Shown: positions 52,820 through 61,959, counted from the first letter of the stretch. The stretch: DNA of 64,000 bases from UBA2030 sp049969475 (GCA_049969475.1 JBMFOU010000001.1:290065-354064); one strand, 5' to 3'. Program-made: numbers and translations. Notes: generated by a model not told the origin, from the letters alone.

Positions 52820-54850
52820 TTAAAACTCTTTGATGCCCCTCCCATTCCTTCTCAAAATCCGACCAGAAAATGAGTTTTCAGCCTGTGAGCTTTCCCTGGG
52901 CCGATTATTTATATATAAGGGCTTCATTCCATAGCCTAGAATAGCATCGTCCATCCTTAGCCTTTGTTTTCCTCGGTTCCAGAGATAAACCTTGACCTTG
53001 CTACCAGATCGGGCACCTCTCAAATCCACTGTGTTCTCAAGAAGAACCCAGCCTTTATTATTGATTTGCGAAGAGGTGATAGGTACGGATTTGTAACGTT
53101 TGGAGCCGGGAAGAGAAAGATCGGAAACCAGAAAAACTTCTGTATTATTGTTATTTTCGGGTTTCACCCACACTTTTATCCTGAGGGAGGAATCGCTTCC
53201 TGCAAGGTCTAGGGTTTGCAAATCGGATGAGAAAAACTCATAAAATTCCTGGTTATCCTTAACAATGTAGGAATATTTACCGCTGTGGGCATTAGTTGAG
53301 TCGAGATGCGGATTATATTCTGTCCCTTGCTTTTCGAAACCCTCCTGTCGGATTACAAGCATGCCAAGAGTGCTGTCGGCTACTCCTCTGATTTTATAAT
53401 CTTCAAGCCTCTCGAATATACAGATTTTAAAATCCTGATCACGTAGTGTTTTGAATGGTTCATCAGGTTTTATTTCGGTGAGCAGTCTAAATGCTGGATT
53501 CCCGAGCAATGACTCAAGGGAGGTCTGTCCTTCGTTGGGGCCAAAGTGAGCGTCCCATGCTACCAGGGCTCCAGGCGTCACCTCATCGGCCTTGAAGCCT
53601 GCAAAGTGCACTTTCATAGCCCCTCTTTCATCTTCAAAACCTCCCCTGCCGGTCATAATACCCATCAATGGATGGAAGTAATATATTTTTTTGTCGAGCA
53701 GGTTTTTATCTTTCATCCATTGGGTGGCCCTGGCTACTTCAACTTCCTCTTTCGAAGGTTTATAAAAAAAGTGTTTACCCAGACTGATGGCGGTTATCCA
53801 AAGCACCAGGGTGAGTGCAATGTACCTCTCTTTGATTTTTATTTTGCTGAATTGTGCACCCACGTAATGGATGCCAGCAGTAGCCATCAGAGCAGCGGCA
53901 GGAGTTACGGCAGCCATCACCCTCAGAAGGCCCAGTGAATTGCCTTTTCCCGACCACCACGAATAGCTATGCGCTGCAAGATACGCAAAATACGAACCCG
54001 CGATAAGCAGCCACAGAGATACATCTTCGGCTAGCTTAGTCCAGGGCTTCTTTTCTTTCAATAGATTCCAACCCCAGGCCAGCAGTCCAATGATAGCAAG
54101 AAAGGTCAGCGGATAACCCAATATTTGTGGGGTGTGTTTAATGAAGTGAAGCAACTCGCCTCTGCCGTAAATACCTGTAGCTCCGCTGGTATAGGGGTTT
54201 TTCTCAATAAACCAGAAAAATTCACCAAAAACCAGGTATCCAATCATTCCAAAAAAAAGATAGCCACTGAAAAGTAATAGGACAGGTCTGATTTTCTTGC
54301 GCAATAGAAAAGCGATAATAAAAACGGGAAACAAAACAAAAGCCTCCAATCGGGCAAAAGGTATAAGTCCGGCAACTACTGCTGCGGCATCGTATTTTTT
54401 TTCTGTAAAAAAATAAAACGACAGCACTAACATAAAGGCCATAAGGGTCTCTGTGAGCGGGTTGAATACCAGGTAATAATAAATTGGAGTAAAAACGACC
54501 AGGGGAATAGAGACCCACGCCTCGCTGAAAGCCATTTTTCGGGTAATTAAATAGGCGAACCATCCTGCTAGCAGGGCAAGCACCAGGGCATAAAGCTTCA
54601 ACCCGAAGAAACCTGCCAGAGCAAAAGGCATGGTAGTCAGGGTAAAAAGAGGCCGGCCCCAGAGGTCAAGCAACAATAGAGGATTTTTCCAGGCCTGCAG
54701 GCTAATGAAATAATGGGTGAAAGCATCTCCCTCGCTTCCATATCCATGAAGCCAAAGGGAAGGAATAGCGGTTAGCAGGGCTGTGATTACCAGTGCTATA
54801 AGCGCATTTTTCTGAGTTTCTGGTTGAATATGATAATTGGGATGACTCAT
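52820..54850 (-). CDS. GT-C-like multi-spanning membrane protein with C-terminal soluble domain
   Basis: I do not recognise a precise family. The N-terminal ~370 residues have about ten membrane segments and a first periplasmic loop with acidic residues (GYGSEGDAFTHYF) where GT-C glycosyltransferases (GT39/ArnT-like) keep a catalytic Asp/Glu. A soluble part of ~310 residues follows. Its last ~150 residues look like a carbohydrate-binding-type beta-sandwich (SGKYSYIVKDNQEFYEFFSS, LRIKVWVKPENNNNTEVFLV, RLRMDDAILGYG). The start codon overlaps the stop of the symporter gene by 4 bases (ATGA), so the two are translationally coupled. A role in glycosylating a cell-surface polymer is inference. Confidence 0.7.
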   Translation of the reverse strand: MSHPNYHIQPETQKNALIALVITALLTAIPSLWLHGYGSEGDAFTHYFISLQAWKNPLLLLDLWGRPLFTLTTMPFALAGFFGLKLYALVLALLAGWFAYLITRKMAFSEAWVSIPLVVFTPIYYYLVFNPLTETLMAFMLVLSFYFFTEKKYDAAAVVAGLIPFARLEAFVLFPVFIIAFLLRKKIRPVLLLFSGYLFFGMIGYLVFGEFFWFIEKNPYTSGATGIYGRGELLHFIKHTPQILGYPLTFLAIIGLLAWGWNLLKEKKPWTKLAEDVSLWLLIAGSYFAYLAAHSYSWWSGKGNSLGLLRVMAAVTPAAALMATAGIHYVGAQFSKIKIKERYIALTLVLWITAISLGKHFFYKPSKEEVEVARATQWMKDKNLLDKKIYYFHPLMGIMTGRGGFEDERGAMKVHFAGFKADEVTPGALVAWDAHFGPNEGQTSLESLLGNPAFRLLTEIKPDEPFKTLRDQDFKICIFERLEDYKIRGVADSTLGMLVIRQEGFEKQGTEYNPHLDSTNAHSGKYSYIVKDNQEFYEFFSSDLQTLDLAGSDSSLRIKVWVKPENNNNTEVFLVSDLSLPGSKRYKSVPITSSQINNKGWVLLENTVDLRGARSGSKVKVYLWNRGKQRLRMDDAILGYGMKPLYINNRPRESSQAENSFSGRILRRNGRGIKEF

Positions 54851-56346
54851 GGTTTCTTGGGTTTAAAGTTTGAGAAAGGTATTGAGGTGAGCCATAGTAG
54901 AATGAATGTAATGAATGCATTGACCAAAAGAAGTTCAAATCCAAACTTGTATCCGCCAAACCATTTTTCAGAGTTTTGACTAATAAAATAGGTAACCAGG
55001 GGCCCCACCAGGGCAATCAGCGGGCTGGCCCGGTCGGTGAGATGCCTTCGCGTAAAAAGCCCATACACAAAAAAAGCCAACAGAGGGCCGTAGGTATATC
55101 CCGCTATAGTGAAAACCGCATTGATAACAGTTCGGTCGTTTAATTCTTTAAATATCATTATTATAGTAAAAATGAGGAGGCTAACGCCCATATGCACCCA
55201 GTTGCGGGTCTTGGGGCTTATTTGGTCCTTGATTTTCATAAAGTCGACACAAAACGCTGTGGTAAGGGCCGTAATGGCTGAATCGGCAGAGGAAAACGCG
55301 GCCGATACGATGCCTATTAAAAAAAATACACCGGCGATGGGATGAAGGTATTTCAGCGAAAGTAAGGGGAAAAGCTGGTCTGTATTTTTGTAGGCCCCTG
55401 CGCCTGCATCGTAATAAAAACCATCAGCCGGTGTAAAAATTAGCCCCATGTTTTGAATGTATAGATATAACAAGGCTCCCAGGGTTAGAAAAAGTAGATT
55501 TACCGGGATCAGAACAAGGCTGAAGGTTACCATGTTTTTTTGCGCCTCTTGGATATTCCTACAGGTCAGGTTTTTTTGCATCATATTCTGATCGAGTCCG
55601 GTCATCACAATGGCGATGAAAGCGCCTGAGAGGAATTGTTTGAAAAAATTATTTCTTGAAGTCCAGTCCCAGGTAAAAATGTTGCTGAGTGGACTGGTTT
55701 TAACCTGATGAACGGCCTGGGCAGGTGTCAGGCCCATTTCGCGTATGATGTGCCATACCGCAAATATCACCGCCAAAATCATAAAGGTTGTCTGCAAGGT
55801 ATCTGTCCAAACGATGGTTTTAATTCCTGCCCTATAAGTATAAAGCCATATGACAAGCAGGGTAATGAGCACTGTAAGAGTAAAGGGTATGCCTGCTGCT
55901 TCGAAAAAAGCCATTTGAAGAACTGCTACAGCCAGAAAAAGTCGGAGTGAAGCCCCTATACTCTGAGAAATGAAAAACAAGGCAGACCCAGTGTGATAGG
56001 TCCAGGTACCGAAACGTTGATCGAGGTATTTATATATGGATATCAGGTTAAGCTTGTAATAAACCGGCATGAGCACGAAGGCGATGAAAAAATAACCCAG
56101 AGGATATCCAAGCACCAATTGAAAATAGGCAAAGCCCTGATTACCCACTTCTCCTGGAACAGATATGAGTGAAACCCCTGATATTGAGGCTCCTATCATG
56201 CCATAGGCCACAAGAATCCAGGAGGATTTCCGGTTTCCAATGAAGAAGGTTTCGTTGCTTGTGCTTTTAGAAGTAAGCCGGGCAATAACCAAGAGCAACA
56301 AAAAATACCCGGCGAGTATTGCCAGCATTACGGCAGGTGTTAACAT
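54847..56346 (-). CDS. Sodium:solute symporter (SSS family)
   Basis: Inner-membrane sodium-coupled transporter, 499 residues, about 13 membrane segments. Typical SSS features: an early GNRKSSWILVAYGMIGASIS segment with the ISGVSL sodium-site region, LGYPLGYFFIAFVLMPVYYKLNL, then YKYLDQRFG. FFLIGIVSAAFSSADSAITA carries the Ser pair of the sodium site near the middle-to-end. The gene starts 5 bases after namZ and overlaps the next gene by 4 bases. In this company, amino sugars such as N-acetylmuramic acid are the most likely cargo. I recall an SSS transporter (MurT) doing this in Tannerella, but specificity is not readable here. Confidence 0.9.
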   Translation of the reverse strand: MLTPAVMLAILAGYFLLLLVIARLTSKSTSNETFFIGNRKSSWILVAYGMIGASISGVSLISVPGEVGNQGFAYFQLVLGYPLGYFFIAFVLMPVYYKLNLISIYKYLDQRFGTWTYHTGSALFFISQSIGASLRLFLAVAVLQMAFFEAAGIPFTLTVLITLLVIWLYTYRAGIKTIVWTDTLQTTFMILAVIFAVWHIIREMGLTPAQAVHQVKTSPLSNIFTWDWTSRNNFFKQFLSGAFIAIVMTGLDQNMMQKNLTCRNIQEAQKNMVTFSLVLIPVNLLFLTLGALLYLYIQNMGLIFTPADGFYYDAGAGAYKNTDQLFPLLSLKYLHPIAGVFFLIGIVSAAFSSADSAITALTTAFCVDFMKIKDQISPKTRNWVHMGVSLLIFTIIMIFKELNDRTVINAVFTIAGYTYGPLLAFFVYGLFTRRHLTDRASPLIALVGPLVTYFISQNSEKWFGGYKFGFELLLVNAFITFILLWLTSIPFSNFKPKKP

Positions 56347-56351
56347 AGGTA

Positions 56352-57509
56352 TTAGGGATAAATCAGATAAGGTTTCCGAAGATTGGCGAAATTTTGCAAC
56401 CCGACTTCCCAGCTTTTTCTTATTTCAGTTTCACTCCATCCTGCGAGCAATTGTTTTCGCAAAGATGAAGAACCGGCCAGCTTGTCGAAAAATTCGGGCG
56501 AAGTAATGAATAGGTCCGGGTGAGGTGATCGTCGGAAAAATTCCAGTAAAAAATAGAGGGTTAAACGCTTGTGAAGGCTGTCGTTTCTGAGATCCATACC
56601 ATAACAGGTTTTCCCTTCGTGCAAGGGTTTAGCAGCAGCCCCTGGGATGCTACGGGGAACAAAAGTAAAATCACCATATTGGGGATTAGGGGCTCCAATT
56701 ACCTGAAAGGGCCAATCGGTACCACGCCCTACTGAGATAGGTGTGGCTTCAAAAAAACACAGGCTGGGATAAAGCCTGATGCTTTGCAAATTAGGTAAAT
56801 TGGGTGAAGGCTTTATCGGTAGTTCAATTATTAAGTCGTGCCGGTAACCTTCCATGGGAATGACCGTCAAATCACATTTTTTTCCTTGCCCAAGCCAACC
56901 TTCTCCGTTAATCATTAAAGCTAGCTCGCCTAATGTCATTCCATAAACCACCGGTATGGGATGCATTCCCACAAAAGAACGAAAGGCTGGTTCCAGTATG
57001 GGGCCATCGAAATAGTCGCCATTGGGATTAGGTCTATCCAATAGATACAATGGAATGCCGGTTTCGGCACAAGCCTCCATTACATAATGCAGTGTCGAAA
57101 CATAGGTGTAAAATCTAACCCCTACATCTTGCAAATCAAAAACCATGGCATCCAGCTCTCGCATCTGTTCCGGAGTCGGTTTTTTATTTTTCCCATACAG
57201 CGAAACAATGGGCAGACCACTCGTGGCATCCCTCTCATCTGAGACATTCATCCCTGCCTCAACGTGGCCCCTAAACCCATGCTCTGGAGCAAAAACTACC
57301 TTAACATTTAAACCGGCTTTAAGCAGGGTATCTACAAGATGTTGCTTTCCTACTTTTGATGCTGCATGTGCAACAACTCCTATACTTCTGTATTGCGATA
57401 ATAGGGGAAAATATTGGTTGGTGCTTTCTGCACCCGATTTATATTGGCTGTATATTTTTAAGGGATAAAAGAACCCGACTATGAGGATCAATCCAGCAAA
57501 TATTCGCAT
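56352..57509 (-). CDS. namZ: Exo-beta-N-acetylmuramidase, DUF1343/NamZ family
   Basis: Exported enzyme of the NamZ (GH171, formerly DUF1343) family that removes terminal MurNAc from peptidoglycan fragments. The 385-residue protein has a signal peptide (MRIFAGLILIVGFFYPLKIYSQ). Motifs follow along its length: VVFAPEHGFRGHVEAGMNV, VSLYGKNKKPTPEQM, MVFDLQDVGVRFYTYVSTLH, LLDRPNPNGDYFDGPILEP, VYGMTLGELALMINGEGWL, and FFEATPISVGRGTDWPFQVIGAPN. It is the first gene of an operon with a sodium:solute symporter and a GT-C-like protein, with a promoter box 19 bases upstream. Confidence 0.92.
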   Translation of the reverse strand: MRIFAGLILIVGFFYPLKIYSQYKSGAESTNQYFPLLSQYRSIGVVAHAASKVGKQHLVDTLLKAGLNVKVVFAPEHGFRGHVEAGMNVSDERDATSGLPIVSLYGKNKKPTPEQMRELDAMVFDLQDVGVRFYTYVSTLHYVMEACAETGIPLYLLDRPNPNGDYFDGPILEPAFRSFVGMHPIPVVYGMTLGELALMINGEGWLGQGKKCDLTVIPMEGYRHDLIIELPIKPSPNLPNLQSIRLYPSLCFFEATPISVGRGTDWPFQVIGAPNPQYGDFTFVPRSIPGAAAKPLHEGKTCYGMDLRNDSLHKRLTLYFLLEFFRRSPHPDLFITSPEFFDKLAGSSSLRKQLLAGWSETEIRKSWEVGLQNFANLRKPYLIYP

Positions 57510-57528
57510 CGAATCGCAAAATTTGCTG

Positions 57529-57536
57529 CAAAAATA
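57529..57536 (-). promoter_or_regulatory. -7 box candidate for the namZ operon
   Basis: The minus strand reads TATTTTTG, a perfect TAnnTTTG, 19 bases before the namZ ATG at 57509. No -33 TTG at ideal spacing. Confidence 0.4.
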
Positions 57537-57617
57537 GCGACTTTCGGGAGGTTTGTTTTTTTCTTCTTTAGACGGTTTCTAAATTATGAAAATCAATCGC
57601 ATAATTATTTTTTAGTT

Positions 57618-57625
57618 TATTTTTG
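57618..57625 (+). promoter_or_regulatory. -7 box candidate for the porin-nrfHA operon
   Basis: TATTTTTG matches TAnnTTTG and ends 27 bases before the ATG at 57653. No -33 TTG is present at the expected spacing. Confidence 0.4.
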
Positions 57626-57652
57626 CTAATAGGTATTTAAAATCCGAAATTT

Positions 57653-58931
57653 ATGTGTTGTTTCAAGACTTTATTGGCTTGTGTCATGAGTCTTTTTCTC
57701 GTCTTGACAGAAGAAGCGATTGCGCAATTTTCTTTAAGTGGTGAGTTTCGTCCCAGGGCAGAATTTCGTCATGGTTACAAGCAGCCTGCACCCACTCATG
57801 CCGACCCGGCATTTTTCATCTCTCAAAGAACCCGTTTAACGAGTGAATTAAATTCTTCACTTGCACGCATGATGCTTAGTTTTCAGGATGTTAGAACATG
57901 GGGGGGATTTGCCCCAACTTTCCGCAGCCAATGATAAACTTACACTTCACCAGGCATGGCTCGAGATGAAGGTTTGGAAAGAAAATCTCAGTCTGAAAGC
58001 CGGAAGGCAGGAAATTACTTATGACGATTCCCGATTATTTGGAAATGTAGATTGGGCGGAGCAGGCTCGCAGCCATGATGCGTTGCTTTTTAAATATTTA
58101 AAAGGAAAGTTCAGAGCTGATTTGGGATTGGCATTTAATCAGTCGGGAGAACCACTGTTCGGCACCACTTATACAGTAACAGGAAATTATAAATCCCTTC
58201 AGTATTTGTGGCTCCATCAAGATTTTAACAAAAGTGGGATGAGTATTTTGTTTGTAAATAACGGAATGCAGTTTCAAAACCCTGTCGACTCTAAGTTTAA
58301 AACTGTTTATAGCCAAACCGCCGGGGGCAGAATTACTACTACCCTGACTTTGCTAAATCTTTCCTTGGCTGCTTACTATCAGACCGGTAAAAATTCGAAG
58401 AATAAAGATTTGGATGCCTTTTATCTGGCTGCAGAGGCTGGCTATCCTCTCACAAGCTCTCTTAAGGCAACTGCCGGTGTAGAGTATCTGAGTGGCAATT
58501 CGCAAGTGTCACCATCAGCCAAGGATAAGGCCTTTAACCCGTTGTATGGTACGGCTCATAAGTTCAATGGACACATGGATTATTTCTATGTAGGCAATCA
58601 TTTAGGCAGCGTGGGGTTACAGGATATCTATTTAGACCTTCGCAATAAGTGGGAGAAGACCAGTGTTTATCTTACGACTCACTTTTTCAGCAGTGCATCA
58701 GACATAGCCGATGCTGAACAATCTGGTAAATCCATGCCTTCCTCACTGGGCATTGAATTCGACCTGGGATATGAGTATAAATTGTCTCAAAATCTCATGG
58801 TAATGGCCGGCTATTCGCATATGTTGCCTACGAAAAGTTTGATTGCTTTACGAGGTGGTGACAAAGGGAGTATGCATAATTGGACCTGGTTAATGTTGGT
58901 TTATAAACCTGTATTTTTATCGAATAACTGA
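57653..58931 (+). pseudogene. Alginate-export-type porin, frameshifted in a G7 run
   Basis: Outer-membrane beta-barrel porin of the alginate-export type, with signal peptide (LFLVLTEEAIAQ) and typical FSLSGEFRPRAEFRHGY and LSLKAGRQEITYDDSRLFGN motifs. It is broken by a +1 shift. The first frame reads to SFQDVRTWG and then leaves the family sequence, stopping at 57934. The second frame continues with DLPQLSAANDKLTLHQAWLE to the TAA at 58931. The break is the seven-G run at 57900-57906. Six Gs would restore a single 425-residue protein. It may be a sequencing error, a phase-variable tract, or a true pseudogene. nrfH follows after 15 bases, so the porin probably serves nitrite respiration. Confidence 0.85.
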
Positions 58932-58946
58932 TTAAAAATCAAAATT

Positions 58947-59534
58947 ATGCTATCGAAGTGGCTGAGTTGGCTTATTCCCCCTCCACGATTGCAGATACCT
59001 GCTGCTATAATAGGAGGAGCAATTTTGGGGCTGGGAATTTTTCTTATTAAAATCTCTAATGCCGGTAGCTATGTTTCTGACAAACCCGAGACCTGCATCA
59101 ATTGCCATGTAATGTTTCCGCAATATGCAACCTGGTATCATGGTTCGCATCGTGAGGTGGCTACTTGTAATGATTGTCATGTTCCCCATCAAAACCTCCT
59201 GGTAAAGTATCTCTTTAAAGCCAAAGATGGGCTTCGACATGCAACCATATTCACACTACGCAAAGAGCCTCAGGTTATAATAATTAAAGAAGAGGGAAGG
59301 GAGGTGGTGCATAACAATTGCATTCGTTGCCATGCATCGCTTATGGATGATAATAAAATGACTTTTTACGACCCGCACTTCAATGCTCAAAGGCAGGACA
59401 GAGTTTGCTGGGATTGCCATCGCGAGACACCTCATGGGCAGGTAAGAAGTTTGTCAGCCACGCCTGCTGCTTTGGTCCCTCGTCCGGAAAGTGTTGTTCC
59501 TCAATGGGTAAAATCGATGATGAATTCTAAATAA
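58947..59534 (+). CDS. nrfH: Cytochrome c nitrite reductase small subunit (quinol oxidase subunit)
   Basis: Membrane-anchored tetraheme cytochrome c of the NapC/NirT type that passes electrons from menaquinol to NrfA in the periplasm. 195 residues. One N-terminal membrane helix (AAIIGGAILGLGIFLI) is followed by four CxxCH heme sites: CINCH, CNDCH, CIRCH and CWDCH. The motif CINCHVMFPQYATWYHGSH is typical of NrfH. nrfA follows after 17 bases. Confidence 0.97.
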   Translation: MLSKWLSWLIPPPRLQIPAAIIGGAILGLGIFLIKISNAGSYVSDKPETCINCHVMFPQYATWYHGSHREVATCNDCHVPHQNLLVKYLFKAKDGLRHATIFTLRKEPQVIIIKEEGREVVHNNCIRCHASLMDDNKMTFYDPHFNAQRQDRVCWDCHRETPHGQVRSLSATPAALVPRPESVVPQWVKSMMNSK

Positions 59535-59551
59535 TTTATAATCTTTATATT

Positions 59552-61054
59552 ATGGAAAATAATAAAGTACACAAAAATCGTTGGCCCTGGCTGGTGTTTA
59601 TCATCACAGTGGTTGTGGTGTTTTTCCTGGGCATTCTGGCTTCCTCTATAATGGAAAGGCGAGCTGAGGCAGCCTTTGTTTATACCCCGAAAGTTGAAAT
59701 TAGCGATTGGGAACCTCGAAATTGGGTTTGGGGGGAAAATTTTCCCCGCGAGTATCAGAGCTATTTGCAAACGGCCGATACTACTTTTCGAAGCAAATAT
59801 AATGGTAATGCCATGATTGACATGTTAGCCATTAATCCTCGGCTGGTTGTATTATGGGCTGGTTATGGCTTTTCAAAGGATTACAACCAGGGCCGAGGTC
59901 ATGCTTATGCTATTGTTGATGTGAGGAATACCCTGCGAACGGGTGCACCCACCGGGCCAAATGATGGTCCTATGCCTGCTACATGTTGGACCTGCAAAAG
60001 TCCGGATGTGCCCCGGCTTATGAGCCAGATGGGTGTTCAGGAGTTTTATTCACAAAAATTGGCCATGTTTGGTTCGGAAATAGTTAACCATATTGGATGC
60101 GCCGATTGCCATAATCCCAAAACCATGAAGCTACAGATATCCCGCCCGGCACTCATAGAAGCCTGGCAACGCATGGGTAAAGACATCAATAAGGCTTCCT
60201 ATCAGGAAATGCGCTCCTTAGTTTGCGCTCAATGTCACGTAGAATATTATTTCGACAATAGCAACGGAAAGAAGAATTATTTAACCTTTCCGTGGGATAA
60301 GGGCTTTAGTGTGGAGGCCATGGAAGAATATTATGACAATCTGGAGTTTACCGATTGGGTTCATGCATTGAGTAAGGCACCAATGTTGAAAGCACAACAT
60401 CCTGATTATGAGGTCTATATGACTGGTATTCATGCTCAACGTGGAGTAGCTTGTGCCGACTGTCATATGCCTTACCGATCCGAAGGAGGGGTTAAATTTA
60501 CCGACCATCGCATTCAAAGCCCATTAAATAACATTGCCAATTCATGCCAGGTGTGCCATCGGCAGGAAGCGGGTACGTTAATATCTAACGTGATTGAACG
60601 TCAGGACAAAATTGTAGAGATCCGCGAGCAGCTTGAAGATTTACTCGTTAAGGCTCATATAGAAGCGAAAGCAGCCTGGGACCATGGAGCCACTGAAGCT
60701 CAAATGAAAGAAATCCTTAGGGATATCAGGCATGCTCAATGGCGCTGGGATTATGCCGCTGCAGGACACGGCAGTGCTTTCCATGCCCCTCTCGAAACGG
60801 CAAGGGTTATTGCCACCGGCATCGCGAACGCCCAGCAAGCTCGCATCAAACTGGCTCGGTTGCTCAATTCGTTGGGGGTAAAAGAAGATATCACCTATCC
60901 TGATCTTTCAACCAAAGAAAAAGCTCAGCAATTTATTGGCTTAGATATGAAGAAACTACGTGAAGAGAAGGCCGTTTTTAAATCTACTTTGCTTCCCCAA
61001 TGGATTGAAGAGGCCCACAAGCGTGAAGCAGCCATGCCTGTGAAATATTACTGA
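59552..61054 (+). CDS. nrfA: Ammonia-forming cytochrome c nitrite reductase (catalytic subunit)
   Basis: Periplasmic pentaheme enzyme that reduces nitrite to ammonium. 500 residues with an uncleaved or signal-type N-terminal helix. The catalytic heme site is the special CxxCK motif (CWTCKSPDVPR), followed by four CxxCH sites: CADCH, CAQCH, CADCH and CQVCH. The tyrosine of CAQCHVEYYF and the downstream histidines match active-site and calcium-site positions of the family. It completes the porin-nrfH-nrfA operon, ended by a clear terminator 23 bases downstream. This indicates anaerobic respiration or detoxification using nitrite. Confidence 0.98.
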   Translation: MENNKVHKNRWPWLVFIITVVVVFFLGILASSIMERRAEAAFVYTPKVEISDWEPRNWVWGENFPREYQSYLQTADTTFRSKYNGNAMIDMLAINPRLVVLWAGYGFSKDYNQGRGHAYAIVDVRNTLRTGAPTGPNDGPMPATCWTCKSPDVPRLMSQMGVQEFYSQKLAMFGSEIVNHIGCADCHNPKTMKLQISRPALIEAWQRMGKDINKASYQEMRSLVCAQCHVEYYFDNSNGKKNYLTFPWDKGFSVEAMEEYYDNLEFTDWVHALSKAPMLKAQHPDYEVYMTGIHAQRGVACADCHMPYRSEGGVKFTDHRIQSPLNNIANSCQVCHRQEAGTLISNVIERQDKIVEIREQLEDLLVKAHIEAKAAWDHGATEAQMKEILRDIRHAQWRWDYAAAGHGSAFHAPLETARVIATGIANAQQARIKLARLLNSLGVKEDITYPDLSTKEKAQQFIGLDMKKLREEKAVFKSTLLPQWIEEAHKREAAMPVKYY

Positions 61055-61077
61055 AGATCTCAGCCGAACACATTCAG

Positions 61078-61124
61078 ACCGGCAGGCCCCTTCCGAGGCT
61101 CTTCCTGCCGGTTCTATTTTTTTT
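61078..61124 (+). terminator. Intrinsic terminator after nrfA
   Basis: ACCGGCAGG (61078-61086) pairs perfectly with CCTGCCGGT (61104-61112) and is followed by a run of eight T at 61117-61124. Confidence 0.88.
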
Positions 61125-61155
61125 ATATCGATGTGTGGTATCATACTCTAAAGTA

Positions 61156-61185
61156 TTGCTTACACATTTAACTTTGGTAAATTTG
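61156..61185 (+). promoter_or_regulatory. Complete Bacteroidota-type promoter upstream of the second ECF gene
   Basis: TTG at 61156-61158, a 19-base spacer and TAAATTTG at 61178-61185 match TTG-N19-TAnnTTTG exactly. A second -7-like box, TAACTTTG, lies at 61169-61176. The sigma factor GTG is 174 bases further on, leaving a long leader. Confidence 0.55.
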
Positions 61186-61359
61186 CCTGTAAAATGAGAC
61201 ATTTATTGATGATAGAAGTTCTAAATAGCCACCGATTTTCGATGTTGGTGATCAGCAGGTTGTGTTTTGTTGAAAACTTTGTTGAAGAAATTGTGTTAAA
61301 AAAGGGCAAAAAGGGGGTTACCTTTTGGGCTTAAATGGAACTTTATATATAAGAGGAAC

Positions 61360-61959
61360 GTGAGACGCCTTGTAACATCCGAAATACTGGAAGGAATCAG
61401 AAGGAACGATCCTCAGGTTCTTCATTATGTTTATCAGACGTACTTTAAGAAAGTTGTGCATTTTGTGACTTCCAACAGTGGAACCTCTACCGAGGCATCC
61501 GACGTGTTTCAGGAAGCACTTATTGTAGTCTTTCAGCGAGTACGGAAAGAGGGCCCCACCCTCACGCGTTCTTTTAGGTCCTTTTTTCTCGGAGTCATTC
61601 GAAATCTCTGGCTCAAGCAGCTCGAGGCACGACGCAGGACGCAATTTCAGGAACTGTCTGACAGCGGGGATATAGATGTGTTCCAGGTGAGAGATGACCT
61701 GTACAGTGCCTATGATGAGGCCTTGCTGCGTCAACTCATTCATAAGTATTTTAATGGGTTAAGCGAGCAATGCCGCACCATTCTCGAGCTTTACGCCCGT
61801 AAAATGTCCGTAAAGGATATTGCCGAACAGCTGGGGCTTACCGAAAATTTTGTAAAAAAAAGGAAGTATGAGTGCAAGGAGAAACTTATCCGGGATCTTA
61901 TGAATGACCCTCTGTTCAAACACATCTTCAACCATGAACGAATGGGGAGAAAAGATTGA
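61360..61959 (+). CDS. ECF RNA polymerase sigma factor (second locus)
   Basis: Sigma-70 family group IV factor, 199 residues. Region 2: LHYVYQTYFKKVVHFVTSNS, then ASDVFQEALIVVFQRVRKEG and FLGVIRNLWLKQLEARRR. Region 4 helix-turn-helix: LSEQCRTILELYARKMSVKD, then IAEQLGLTENFVKKRKYECK. It starts at a GTG (61360) behind AAGAGGA, a plausible ribosome-binding site. No suitable ATG lies nearby. Its last 26 bases overlap the following gene, so translation is coupled, and that gene product is probably its regulator. Confidence 0.9.
   Translation: MRRLVTSEILEGIRRNDPQVLHYVYQTYFKKVVHFVTSNSGTSTEASDVFQEALIVVFQRVRKEGPTLTRSFRSFFLGVIRNLWLKQLEARRRTQFQELSDSGDIDVFQVRDDLYSAYDEALLRQLIHKYFNGLSEQCRTILELYARKMSVKDIAEQLGLTENFVKKRKYECKEKLIRDLMNDPLFKHIFNHERMGRKD

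Larger units (their letters stand above)
61055..61359 (+). other. Intergenic region: nrfA terminator, ECF promoter and long leader
   Basis: This 305-base gap holds the nrfA terminator (61078-61124), a full promoter (61156-61185) and about 170 bases of leader before the sigma factor GTG. The leader contains an unassigned 46-codon ATG frame (61194-61334, MRHLLMIEVLNSH...). It also contains a hairpin AAAAGG/CCTTTT around GGGTTA at 61309-61326. The frame has no recognisable homology and no clear ribosome-binding site, so I do not call it a gene. Confidence 0.5.

Noticed and set aside
57932..57934. In-frame TGA ending the first half of the porin, considered as a selenocysteine codon because selD is nearby
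   Set aside because: The sequence between the G7 run and this TGA does not match the porin family, whereas the alternative frame does. The TGA is a consequence of the frameshift, not a recoded codon.
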